A DNA stretch of 64,000 nucleotides from assembly GCA_028712475.1 (NCBI GenBank), contig JAQTQB010000011.1, positions 1 through 64,000 of the forward strand. The letters run 5' to 3'. The translations under genes and the position numbers were made by a program. Each line of letters begins with the position of its first letter. The first letter of the stretch is position 1. A model generated the notes under the pieces. It was not told the DNA's origin. It was given only the letters and a program-made list of their open reading frames with translations, and searched no databases. This DNA comes from Verrucomicrobiales bacterium. GTDB lineage: Bacteria; Verrucomicrobiota; Verrucomicrobiia; Limisphaerales; UBA11358. Positions 7,305 through 15,466 of the stretch are shown in pieces.

Positions 7305-9632
7305 TCACTCCTGCGGATAAACCAGAATCCGGTTGTGCACCAGCACGACCAGGTCGTTTTTCTTGTCGCCAGTCACATCCACGACCAGCGCCTCGCGCGG
7401 CTCCGGCACGGCGTTGTCGCGGGCGCGGAAGGTGTGCTGCTCAAACACCTGCCAGCGGTCGTCCGGCACAAGTTTGTGACCGGTGCTGAAGCTGACGAGA
7501 TCCAGATAATTTTTCGCCGTCTCCATGAAGACCAGATCCTTGCGTCCGCTGCCGGTCAGATCGCCCGCCACCACGTCGTTCAAATAGCCGTCCTTGACGG
7601 GCGTTTCGTAGCCGTCCAGCACGGTGAAATCCCAGACCTCGCCCGCGAGAGGCAGCCACGCGACGGTGTTCTGGCCGAGGAACGCCACGCTCTGGACATT
7701 CGTGCCGCCGAGGGCGACCGATTGCACGCTGCTGAAATCCGTCGCCGGCAATTCCACATTACGGACGACCTGCCAAACGCCGGTCGCGTCGCGTTCGCAC
7801 AACGTCAACTGCTTGTACTCGACGTCGAACAGGAAAATCGAAGGCACGGCGTTCGTGCCGTTCCGCACCGCCGTGGCGCCCACGATGCGCGAGTCGCTGG
7901 CCGCGCCGTTGATCTGGTCGCGCACGCGGAACGTCCAGCCCGGCTGGTTCGTTGAGCCTTGAACTTTTTCCGCGCGTTCCAGCACGACGGCGCGAACGAA
8001 ATTTTTCTGCGGCAAAAGCAATTCCAGCTTGCCGTCGCCGTCCACATCCGCCGAGGCGAGCCACGGCTGGTCCAGCGCGCCGCCGGGCGGGTCCACATCC
8101 ACCTCGTCAAAATCGCCGCCGGATTTTTGCAGCAGCACCTTGACCTTTTCATAAGGAATCAACGCGACCAGATCCGCCAGCCCGTCCTGATTCACGTCCT
8201 GGATGGTGAACGAGGCCGGGTTGGATTTGAAACTGTCGCTCAATTTCTGCGTCTTCATTTTGCCGTCCGCCGTGCGCGTCACGAGCAAACGCTGGCCGTC
8301 CTTGTCCACGATGATGGCCAGCACCGGCTTCGCGCCATGTTTCAGCGCGCCGACAGCCATGGCAAGCGGCTTGCCATCGAGCGGAATCAACGTCGGAAAC
8401 GGCAGCTTTCCGCTTTTGTCAAACTGCGTCACGCCGACCGCGCGTTCGTCCTGGCTCAAAAGAAAAATGCTGGGCTTGCCATCGCCGTCCAGATCCGCCG
8501 CCGCCAGCCGGCTCACGCCCGCCAGTGTCGGAAAGGTTTTTGGGTTCGCCAGCGAACCATCCGCCTGCTGCAAATAAACCGAAAGCTGGCCGCTCGCCGG
8601 TTCGGCCACGAGCAGATCCGGACGGCCGTCGCCATTTACATCCGCCCACAGCAATCCGCGCGCGCCGGTGTCCGCCTTGTTGAGCGGCAGGATTTGAAAC
8701 TGGCCGCGCCGGAACGCGCCGGACAAAACTTCCGACGGCTTGCGCGTAAACTGCGAGACCTCCGCGCGCCCGGAACTTTGCGCGATGGTCGCGACATAAT
8801 TCTTCGCATCACCGCCGAGATTGTCCGCGCAGAAGGAGCGGATGGGCGGCATCTTGAAATAAATCTCCGGCCCCAACTGGCCGCCGGCGTTTTGCAGCCG
8901 GAAACGCAGCGGCGTCGGGCTGTCAAAATCCACGAGCAGCAGATCTTTTTTTCCGTCGCCGTCCACGTCCACGATCTGCACGGCCTTGGGCGTGCCGGAA
9001 TAGGAAATCTTCTGCGGCTCGGCCAGCGTGTGATCCGCGTTCTGCGCGAGAAAATAGAGGACGCCGCTGTCGCCCAGCAAAATGAGGTCGGCGCGGCCAT
9101 CGCCGTTCAAATCGCCATCGGCCACCGCGTTCGGCGTCATCTGGCCGTTCTCCAGCCGCCAATGTCTGGGTTCGCTCCAGCCGTTCGTGCCCTGGTTGTA
9201 GATCACCTCGAGGTCCTTCGCGTCGCCAAAAAACGCGATGTCCGGGCGGGCATCACCGTTCAGATCCGTCACGACCATGGCCGCGATGCGTTCATCCAGC
9301 GGAATGGAATCAATGCGGAAGCGCGCGTCCGGCGGCAGCTCGTTGAGTTCCAGTTTGCGCGGCGGCCTGGCGTCGGCAACCAGGTTTGTCTTGCCGGTGC
9401 GGTTGTAAAGCAGGCTGATTTTGGAGCGCAGGTTGTTGACGACCGCCAGATCATTCAAGCCGTCGCCGTCCAGATCCGCAGCGCGCAACAGGCTGATGCC
9501 GTCATCAATCGGAAAAATCTCCCTGCCTGTGAAACCAAAACTGTTCGTGACATTGGCGCCGCGAACGGCGGAGACAAAACAGAAAACGACCGCCGCAAGA
9601 ACGGCGCAGCTTGAAAATTTGATGGCTCGCAT
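7305..9632 (-). CDS. Secreted FG-GAP/VCBS repeat protein
   Basis: 775 residues with a signal peptide (CAVLAAVVFCFVSAVRG). The rest is a series of Ca-binding-type D-x-D-G-D repeats (DLDGDGLNDL, DLNGDARPDI, DLNGDGRADL, DVDGDGKKDL, DVNGDGRPDL and more), which predicts a seven-bladed integrin-like beta-propeller or two of them. Such proteins are extracellular or periplasmic and often bind other proteins or polysaccharides. No enzymatic domain is visible. It is convergent with the YCF48-like gene. Confidence 0.85.
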   Translation of the reverse strand: MRAIKFSSCAVLAAVVFCFVSAVRGANVTNSFGFTGREIFPIDDGISLLRAADLDGDGLNDLAVVNNLRSKISLLYNRTGKTNLVADARPPRKLELNELPPDARFRIDSIPLDERIAAMVVTDLNGDARPDIAFFGDAKDLEVIYNQGTNGWSEPRHWRLENGQMTPNAVADGDLNGDGRADLILLGDSGVLYFLAQNADHTLAEPQKISYSGTPKAVQIVDVDGDGKKDLLLVDFDSPTPLRFRLQNAGGQLGPEIYFKMPPIRSFCADNLGGDAKNYVATIAQSSGRAEVSQFTRKPSEVLSGAFRRGQFQILPLNKADTGARGLLWADVNGDGRPDLLVAEPASGQLSVYLQQADGSLANPKTFPTLAGVSRLAAADLDGDGKPSIFLLSQDERAVGVTQFDKSGKLPFPTLIPLDGKPLAMAVGALKHGAKPVLAIIVDKDGQRLLVTRTADGKMKTQKLSDSFKSNPASFTIQDVNQDGLADLVALIPYEKVKVLLQKSGGDFDEVDVDPPGGALDQPWLASADVDGDGKLELLLPQKNFVRAVVLERAEKVQGSTNQPGWTFRVRDQINGAASDSRIVGATAVRNGTNAVPSIFLFDVEYKQLTLCERDATGVWQVVRNVELPATDFSSVQSVALGGTNVQSVAFLGQNTVAWLPLAGEVWDFTVLDGYETPVKDGYLNDVVAGDLTGSGRKDLVFMETAKNYLDLVSFSTGHKLVPDDRWQVFEQHTFRARDNAVPEPREALVVDVTGDKKNDLVVLVHNRILVYPQE

Positions 9633-9732
9633 AAAGTGGCCGCAACCTGCCAGCGCCGGTGGAAATTGGCGAGATTATTCGCCGTGATTCCGGCGGGCGA
9701 GAACCGGCTCGCGAGGACGCCCGCCCCGCCGG

Positions 9733-10155
9733 TTATTCGCCGATGAAATGCAGCGTGACGCGGCGGGCATGGCCATGCGTGCGGTGTTCCCACAGATAAA
9801 TCCCCTGCCACGTCCCCAGCGCCGGCCGGCCGGCGCGGACGGGAAGGCTCAAATTCACCGCCGTCAGCGCAGTGCGGATGTGCGCGGGCATGTCGTCATC
9901 GCCCTCCGCCGTGTGGCGGAAAAGCGCATCGCCGTCCGGCACGAGCCGCTGGAAGAACGCCTCCAGATCGCGGCGCACGTCCGGGTCGGCATTTTCCTGG
10001 ATGAGCAAGGAAGCCGACGTGTGCTGCAAATGGATCGTGAGCAGGCCGTCGTTGAATTTATTCTGGCCGATCCATTTTTCCACCTCGCGAGTGAACTCAT
10101 AAAGCCCGCGTCCGCGCGTGGCGATGGTCATCTCATGGAATGATTGCTGGAACAT
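9733..10155 (-). CDS. YjbQ/UPF0047 family protein (secondary thiamine-phosphate synthase)
   Basis: 140 residues, the normal length. The family signatures HTSASLLIQENADPDVRRD (residues 46-64) and GTWQGIYLWEHR (113-124) are both intact. Family members show weak thiamine-phosphate synthase activity in E. coli YjbQ; the physiological role is uncertain. Transcribed with the same orientation as the coiled-coil/TPR gene upstream, but a strong hairpin lies between them. Confidence 0.92.
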   Translation of the reverse strand: MFQQSFHEMTIATRGRGLYEFTREVEKWIGQNKFNDGLLTIHLQHTSASLLIQENADPDVRRDLEAFFQRLVPDGDALFRHTAEGDDDMPAHIRTALTAVNLSLPVRAGRPALGTWQGIYLWEHRTHGHARRVTLHFIGE

Positions 10156-10167
10156 ATTTTCAATTCA

Positions 10168-10228
10168 GGCGGGGCGAGACTCCGTCGAGCCCAAACCAAG
10201 TCACGGCTCGACGGAGTCTTGCCCCGCC
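10168..10228. repeat. Long inverted repeat (hairpin) between two genes
   Basis: Arms 10168-10190 and 10206-10228 (GGCGGGGC.AGACTCCGTCG type) are 23 bases with one mismatch and a 15-base loop. No T tract follows on either side, so it looks more like a REP-type element than a classical terminator, although it could still stop or stabilise transcripts from the upstream gene. Confidence 0.8.
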
Positions 10229-10243
10229 AGTTTTCACCGGTTG

Positions 10244-12079
10244 TCACTTTGAGTTCGCCGGCGCAAATGTTCCGCCCAGGGCTTTTTCCAGATCGGGATT
10301 GGGCGGCTGTCCGGCGGCGAGCGCCTTTTCATAATGCCAGCGCGCGAGCTGCACCAGCGGCGGCTGCTGGTTGATGTAGATCACGGCCAGGTTGTTGTGG
10401 GCGGCGGCGTAATCCGGCGCGAGCTGGACGGCCTTGCGCAAGGCGGTTTCCGCCTGCACCCGCAGACCCTTGTGGCCCAGGGTGACGCCTAGAAAATTCT
10501 GGATCTCCGGATTTTGCGGATCCAGTTTCGCGGCGCGGCCCAGGGCGTTGAGCGCGTCGTCGTATTTTTCCTGCCGAAATTTCAGGTAGCCCAGCATGGA
10601 AAGATTGAAGGCATCGTCGGGATTTTGCGCGACGGCGGTGGTGAGATGCTTTTCCGCATCGTCCAGCTTGCCCTGCTCCATCTCGATCGCAGCGAGGTTG
10701 CCCAGCACGATCGAGTTGTTTTCGTCGCGCTGCAAAATTTTCTGATAGTTGTCCCCGGCCTTGTCGTATTGCTTCGCCGCAAAAAACTTCTGCGCCTCGG
10801 CGACGAGCTGCCCCGAGCCTTCGGGCAGTTCCTTGATGGATTTTTTCTCCGTGTCCAGGCCGGCGAACTGCGGCGCCGCCTGCCGGAACAACGCCAGTTC
10901 TTCCGCCGTGTAAGGCACGGCCAGCGCCTCATCCACCGCCAGCCGCGCCCGCAAGGTCTTGATCTGGTCGTTCAGGTCCCCGATCTGCGCGGCGGCGGAT
11001 TGTTTTTTTGCGCCGTAAAGATCCCGGTTCGCCGCGCCCAGTTTGGCGAGCAGATCGTTCCGTTCCTGGGTCAGCTCGCGGATGCGCGCTTCATTTTTAA
11101 CCTGGTCTGCGGACGGTGCCGGAACCGGCTGTCCCGCGCCGGCGGCGGCGGAAAATCTGTTGAGGCGGTTTTCCAAAGCCGTCTTTTCCAACTGCCGGAC
11201 TTGCGCGTCTGATTGCAACGTGGCGATCTGCAGCCGCGCCTGTTTCAAGCCGGCATCCAACTGGGCGTCTGACGTGAAAGAATTGGTGGCCGCATTTTTC
11301 AAATCGGCGAGCTGTTTTTTTAGCAGCGCATTTTCTGCGCGCAAGGCGTCCAGCGCCGCAGGACTGGCGAGCAAGGCCTGCAAGCGCGTCTGCAACGACT
11401 GGTTGTCCTGCGCGAGCTTGTCCGCGCGGGCGATCTGCTCGGACAACTTCTGGTTCGCCTCGGTCAAGGCTGATTGCGCCCGCTTCAACTCGTCCGTCTG
11501 GGCGGCGACATTGACGATGTTCGTCCGGGTTTTTCCCTGTGACAGGCTGACTTTCAGCAGTTCATTCTCCTTCATCAACGCCTGGATCTTCTCCTGCGCC
11601 TTCGTCAGTTCGCGCGAATCAATCGTCGCCGGCTGCGCGGCCAGCGCCTCCTTCAGCTTCGCCTGCAACGTCGCGTTGACGGCCTGCAATGACTGGATCT
11701 GTCCGCGCAAGTCATCGGCGATCCCGGGCGCGGGCGGACTGGACGGACGCGCGTTCGTCACGGCGGCCACGGGCGGGGCAGCCACGGGCGCGGGAAGCTG
11801 CGCCGTGACGGCGGCGATTTTTCCCGCGAGATACTTCAGCCGGAAGCTGACGATCTTTGGATTCCAGTCCGGGAATACTTTTTGGAATTTCTGCAATTCA
11901 CCCTGCACTTCGGTGTATTGCGTCAAGGCCGGTTGCAGCCGGCCGGAGCCGGCCAGCGTATCGGCCTGCTGGATCAAACTATAAATGAATATGTATTGGT
12001 CATCCGCCTCCTGCTGCGCCCGCGCCGATGACAAACTGACGACGAGCAAAAAAACGGCGAGGGCGGCGTAAAACTTCAT
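10244..12079 (-). CDS. Exported coiled-coil and TPR protein
   Basis: 611 residues. A signal peptide (KFYAALAVFLLVVSLSSARA) is followed by a helical region, then about 250 residues of heptad-rich coiled coil (near 130-390, with many Gln/Ala/Leu/Lys), then at least four TPR motifs (NPDDAFNLSMLGYLKFRQEK, NPEIQNFLGVTLGHKGL and others) to the C-terminus. Proteins of this design act as scaffolds in the periplasm; no enzyme motif is seen. I used the ATG at 12079 because it begins the signal peptide. The longer reading frame upstream crosses a GC-rich repeat. Confidence 0.8.
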   Translation of the reverse strand: MKFYAALAVFLLVVSLSSARAQQEADDQYIFIYSLIQQADTLAGSGRLQPALTQYTEVQGELQKFQKVFPDWNPKIVSFRLKYLAGKIAAVTAQLPAPVAAPPVAAVTNARPSSPPAPGIADDLRGQIQSLQAVNATLQAKLKEALAAQPATIDSRELTKAQEKIQALMKENELLKVSLSQGKTRTNIVNVAAQTDELKRAQSALTEANQKLSEQIARADKLAQDNQSLQTRLQALLASPAALDALRAENALLKKQLADLKNAATNSFTSDAQLDAGLKQARLQIATLQSDAQVRQLEKTALENRLNRFSAAAGAGQPVPAPSADQVKNEARIRELTQERNDLLAKLGAANRDLYGAKKQSAAAQIGDLNDQIKTLRARLAVDEALAVPYTAEELALFRQAAPQFAGLDTEKKSIKELPEGSGQLVAEAQKFFAAKQYDKAGDNYQKILQRDENNSIVLGNLAAIEMEQGKLDDAEKHLTTAVAQNPDDAFNLSMLGYLKFRQEKYDDALNALGRAAKLDPQNPEIQNFLGVTLGHKGLRVQAETALRKAVQLAPDYAAAHNNLAVIYINQQPPLVQLARWHYEKALAAGQPPNPDLEKALGGTFAPANSK

Positions 12080-12138
12080 GCCGGAAGAATAACCCAACCT
12101 CACAAGGTTTGGCAACGCCGCCGCACGGCGGGTCAAGC

Positions 12139-12195
12139 CGGAGGGCGGAGGGCGGAAGCCAGAGGGCAGAGGTCGGCGGACGGATGGGCGGCGGA
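12139..12195. repeat. Degenerate heptamer array in the gap 12080-12502
   Basis: Eight units of seven bases can be laid out (GAGGGCG, GAGGGCG, GAAGCCA, GAGGGCA, GAGGTCG, GCGGACG, GATGGGC, GGCGGAG). Downstream, 12243-12272 carries a GGCGGCTC-type palindrome. The rest of the 423-base gap shows no gene. Confidence 0.6.
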
Positions 12196-12502
12196 GCGCA
12201 TTTTTCACGGCGCACAAATCAATCCGAACGCTTTCTGGCTGGCGATACGGCGGCGGCTCACAGAGCCGCGCTTTAAAAGACGCAAATCCCGGCACCGCAG
12301 GATTATGATTAAGACTTAAGGTTCATTTGTCGTATCAGTGCACATCGAGACAATTTTGGCAGCTTTGATGAAGTATTTACATACCTATTTTGATTCCACC
12401 TGTTGCGCCCCGCCCTGTTTAAAGACGTTGTAACTTTTTGACGGCGATCCGTAATTCTAATCTGCAATGCCGATTCATGGCGATTACGGTCCAGCGATTT
12501 GA

Positions 12503-15199
12503 TTACTGCGGTGGCCATGGCGGAGACGTGGCTGCCGATGGCACGGCACGGATGCGGAAAAAGCCGCTGTTTGATCCGGGCAACTGGTTGACGTCCGTAG
12601 ACCAGATGGTGTTCGTATCCACTGCGGCCACCGGCATATCCTGCCAAGAGGCATTTGACAGGCTTGAACTTGTTTGGAGCGCATAGGCAAGCCCCGGCGT
12701 GTCTTTATTGAGCCAAAGGTTCAACTGGCCGCTAATTGGAGACGGCGCACACTGAAGCTGTGGGAATGGATAATGATTGTAATTAGTCAGCAAAAAATAA
12801 ATATCGCCCGCGCGGTCACCGTTGGTGGTGGTGATATAGACAGTGCCAATTTGACCGGCGTAGGGGGCGGAACAGGTAAAACCAGTGATGGTGGTGGTGC
12901 CGTTGAAGTCGTTGGTGATGGTGATGCCGGTGAGCGCCTTCATGCAGGAGTTGTATCTTGGCCAGTCGCCGTTGGTGGCCGCGCCGTAGGCGTAGTAGAA
13001 AAACAGGTCGGAGGCAAAATCGCCCTGTGCCAGGTTGGAAACATCCAATGAGCGAAACGCCGTGTAATTGGTCAGGAGGTGGTCCAGCGTCAACTGCGCC
13101 TGATAGGCATACCAACTGCGCGGGAAGTTCATGAGGTTGCTGACACATTCGCGGAGCACGGATTCCTGCTGGCCGTCAACGATGCGGGCCTGCCAGTTAG
13201 TGTAAAGCAGGAAGGCGTTGTTGTAATCGGAAGGACCGGCGGGAATCCGCTGGCTCAACAGCCAGGAAAAGATGGGGGAAAAGAGCGAACTCGGCGGGAC
13301 TTGGTGCCCACCGTTAAACGACCAGTCATTGATCACGGCTCCGCAGGTTGCGAGATAATTGCTGTTAAAAGGACTGTAGAAAAGGGCTGCGGTATCGGTC
13401 GTGCCCGTGGTGCGCGCGACGAGCAAATTGGTCTGCACCCGGTCTATGCCGTAGTATTGCACGGTGGCCATGCTGTTGCCGCGCGCCATCGAGCCAGCCA
13501 TCTCAAACAGCCCGGCCACATGCTGGGCACGAAGACGGCTGAACATATAAGAACATTCACCGCCGCCCGACAAGCCGCCGGCAAATTCAGCCGTCGGATC
13601 AAACAGCACCCGCTCCCTGATGTCGAGCGTGACCGCATACATCTCCCGCAGTTCTTTAGTCCACGGCACGCCGTTTGCGCTGCGAGTGATGCCCACGCAG
13701 ATGATGTTCAAACTGGAACAGGTGCTCTTAAAAGTTGACACCATGCCGCCGCCGCTGGGGTATAGGGTGTAAAAAATCGGCAACGGGTTTCCGTAGGGTG
13801 TGTAAGCTGGCGGAAGATAAATATCGTAAGTATAGGAGGGGTTTTCGAGACAGGTGACCGTGCCCCGTTGATTGGCCGAAAGCGGGAACGGCAGGAGTTC
13901 AGCGGAAGATGGCAGCGGCGGGTTAACCGTCAGTGTCACGGCGACGCTGTTCGTCGAACCATAAAGATTAGACACCAGCACCGAATAATCGCCCACCTGG
14001 TTGGCCTGCACATTCGTTAAGACCAATGTTGCGTTCGTGGCTCCAACCAAGTTGGTGTCATTAAAACTCCATTGGTAGTTCAAGGGCGACGTCCCGTCGG
14101 CCGTCACGGTGAATGTCCCCAGGCCTCCCGGATAAACCGTCTGGCTGGTCGGCTGTGTCGTGATGAATGGCGGGAGAACCAGCACGGTCAGCAGGGCATT
14201 GGAACTGACGATTGCGCCGTAGGCATTTGATACTGTCACCGCATAAGCCCCGCCGTTGGTCGGTTGCACATTGTTCAATGTCAACGTGGCATTGGTGGCA
14301 GCAACGATATTTGTGCCATCAATCCCAAACTGCCATTGATAATAAAGCGGCTGCGGCCCCGTCGCCGTCACGCTGAAGGCCGCCGGCTGGCCCGCAAGCA
14401 CGGTCACATCCGCTGGCTGCAAGGTTATGACCGGGGTGGTGATGACTGTCAACGCCGCCATCACACTGTTGGTGGCGCCTGCATTGTTGCTCACCACGCA
14501 GCTGTAATTGCCGGCATTCGTCGGCACCGTGCTCCCGATCGTGTAACTGCTGCCGTTCGCACCCGCTATCGCCATCCCCCCAAACTGCCACTGATACTTA
14601 ATCGGGGCCGACCCCGTCGCCACCACGCTGAACGTCGCCCCCTGGCCCGCGTTCACCGTCAGATTCACCGGTTGGATTGTGACCGCCGGGGCAATGTTGG
14701 TCTGCGATTGCAGGCTCACGTCATCCAGGCCAAGATAATCAGTGTCACCGGCTTCGTAACCAAATTGCAGAACCGTGCTGGTTCCGGTCGCCGTAACCAC
14801 AAACTGATAACTCGTCCAAGCCGGTGCGGGCGGATTCGTCTCATCCAGGAGGGTTGTTCCGTTCCATGATACGATGAAAACATCGTTGGGATCTCCACCG
14901 GAATGATTGAGCCAGAACGATAGCAGATAACTGGTTCCCGGAGTTGTGGCCACGGTCTGTGACAGATAACCCAATGAGCCAGCAGTTCCCAATGCAGCTT
15001 CATAGCTCCCCGTGCGGGGCGCAATCCCGGAATTATGACCGGTGTCAACAATCGTCCAGGTATCGTCACCGGTCAGATTCCAATTAGTAAAATCCCCCGA
15101 TTCGAACCCACCGTTCAACATGAACTCAACCTGCCCGAAGGCACGCAGCCCCAGCAGTAAAGCACTCAACAAGTATAACCGGATCAATTTGGCCTTCAT
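12503..15199 (-). CDS. Ig-repeat secreted protein with esterase-like C-terminus, copy A
   Basis: 898 residues. Signal peptide (LIRLYLLSALLLGLRAFG), then a carbohydrate-binding-like jelly-roll (NGGFESGDFTNWNL, 30-165), three Ig-like domains of the verrucomicrobial type (each with QP..., YQWxF, G.Y.V.VSN; about 170-425), then an alpha/beta-hydrolase region (YDIYLPPAYTPYGNPLPIFY; nucleophile elbow GGLSGGGE near 545), as in PHB-depolymerase/feruloyl-esterase relatives. The last 60 residues form a 'W...FFRIRAV' sorting-like tail. The N-terminal 350 residues are identical to the neighbouring paralogue, while the hydrolase part is clearly diverged. Substrate unknown. Confidence 0.82.
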   Translation of the reverse strand: MKAKLIRLYLLSALLLGLRAFGQVEFMLNGGFESGDFTNWNLTGDDTWTIVDTGHNSGIAPRTGSYEAALGTAGSLGYLSQTVATTPGTSYLLSFWLNHSGGDPNDVFIVSWNGTTLLDETNPPAPAWTSYQFVVTATGTSTVLQFGYEAGDTDYLGLDDVSLQSQTNIAPAVTIQPVNLTVNAGQGATFSVVATGSAPIKYQWQFGGMAIAGANGSSYTIGSTVPTNAGNYSCVVSNNAGATNSVMAALTVITTPVITLQPADVTVLAGQPAAFSVTATGPQPLYYQWQFGIDGTNIVAATNATLTLNNVQPTNGGAYAVTVSNAYGAIVSSNALLTVLVLPPFITTQPTSQTVYPGGLGTFTVTADGTSPLNYQWSFNDTNLVGATNATLVLTNVQANQVGDYSVLVSNLYGSTNSVAVTLTVNPPLPSSAELLPFPLSANQRGTVTCLENPSYTYDIYLPPAYTPYGNPLPIFYTLYPSGGGMVSTFKSTCSSLNIICVGITRSANGVPWTKELREMYAVTLDIRERVLFDPTAEFAGGLSGGGECSYMFSRLRAQHVAGLFEMAGSMARGNSMATVQYYGIDRVQTNLLVARTTGTTDTAALFYSPFNSNYLATCGAVINDWSFNGGHQVPPSSLFSPIFSWLLSQRIPAGPSDYNNAFLLYTNWQARIVDGQQESVLRECVSNLMNFPRSWYAYQAQLTLDHLLTNYTAFRSLDVSNLAQGDFASDLFFYYAYGAATNGDWPRYNSCMKALTGITITNDFNGTTTITGFTCSAPYAGQIGTVYITTTNGDRAGDIYFLLTNYNHYPFPQLQCAPSPISGQLNLWLNKDTPGLAYALQTSSSLSNASWQDMPVAAVDTNTIWSTDVNQLPGSNSGFFRIRAVPSAATSPPWPPQ

Positions 15200-15326
15200 C
15201 AGGGGGTTGATGTGCTTTTAAAACCACGCAACGATTTCCGCCAGTTTTATTCTGTCCGCCATGGCGCACAAGTCTATGCGCGAATTCATGCAACGTCAAT
15301 TATTACATGCCTTTGGCATCCGCCCC
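14146..15326. repeat. 1181-bp direct repeat, copy A
   Basis: As far as I can compare by eye, 14146-15326 is identical to 17140-18320 (offset 2994). It covers the N-terminal half of the Ig-repeat gene, its start and 127 bases upstream. Sequence beyond each edge differs at once. Confidence 0.85.
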
Positions 15327-15466
15327 CTGCCAGTCGCATAATATGCTGAATGCGTCACCAGACATCCGATTGATTGGCCCTCCGTTGCTCTTCAACCATT
15401 CCGACCTCTGGTCCTGTAGTCCTTATAGCCCAGGTTCATGGTAGCGCGTTAGGCTCGCATCAAAGA

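Noticed and set aside
7959-9614. 551-codon frame opposite the FG-GAP gene
   Set aside because: Shadow; the FG-GAP repeats on the other strand are unmistakable.
14264-14869. 201-codon frame repeated identically at 17258-17863
   Set aside because: Shadow of the duplicated Ig-domain sequence; identity reflects the DNA duplication.
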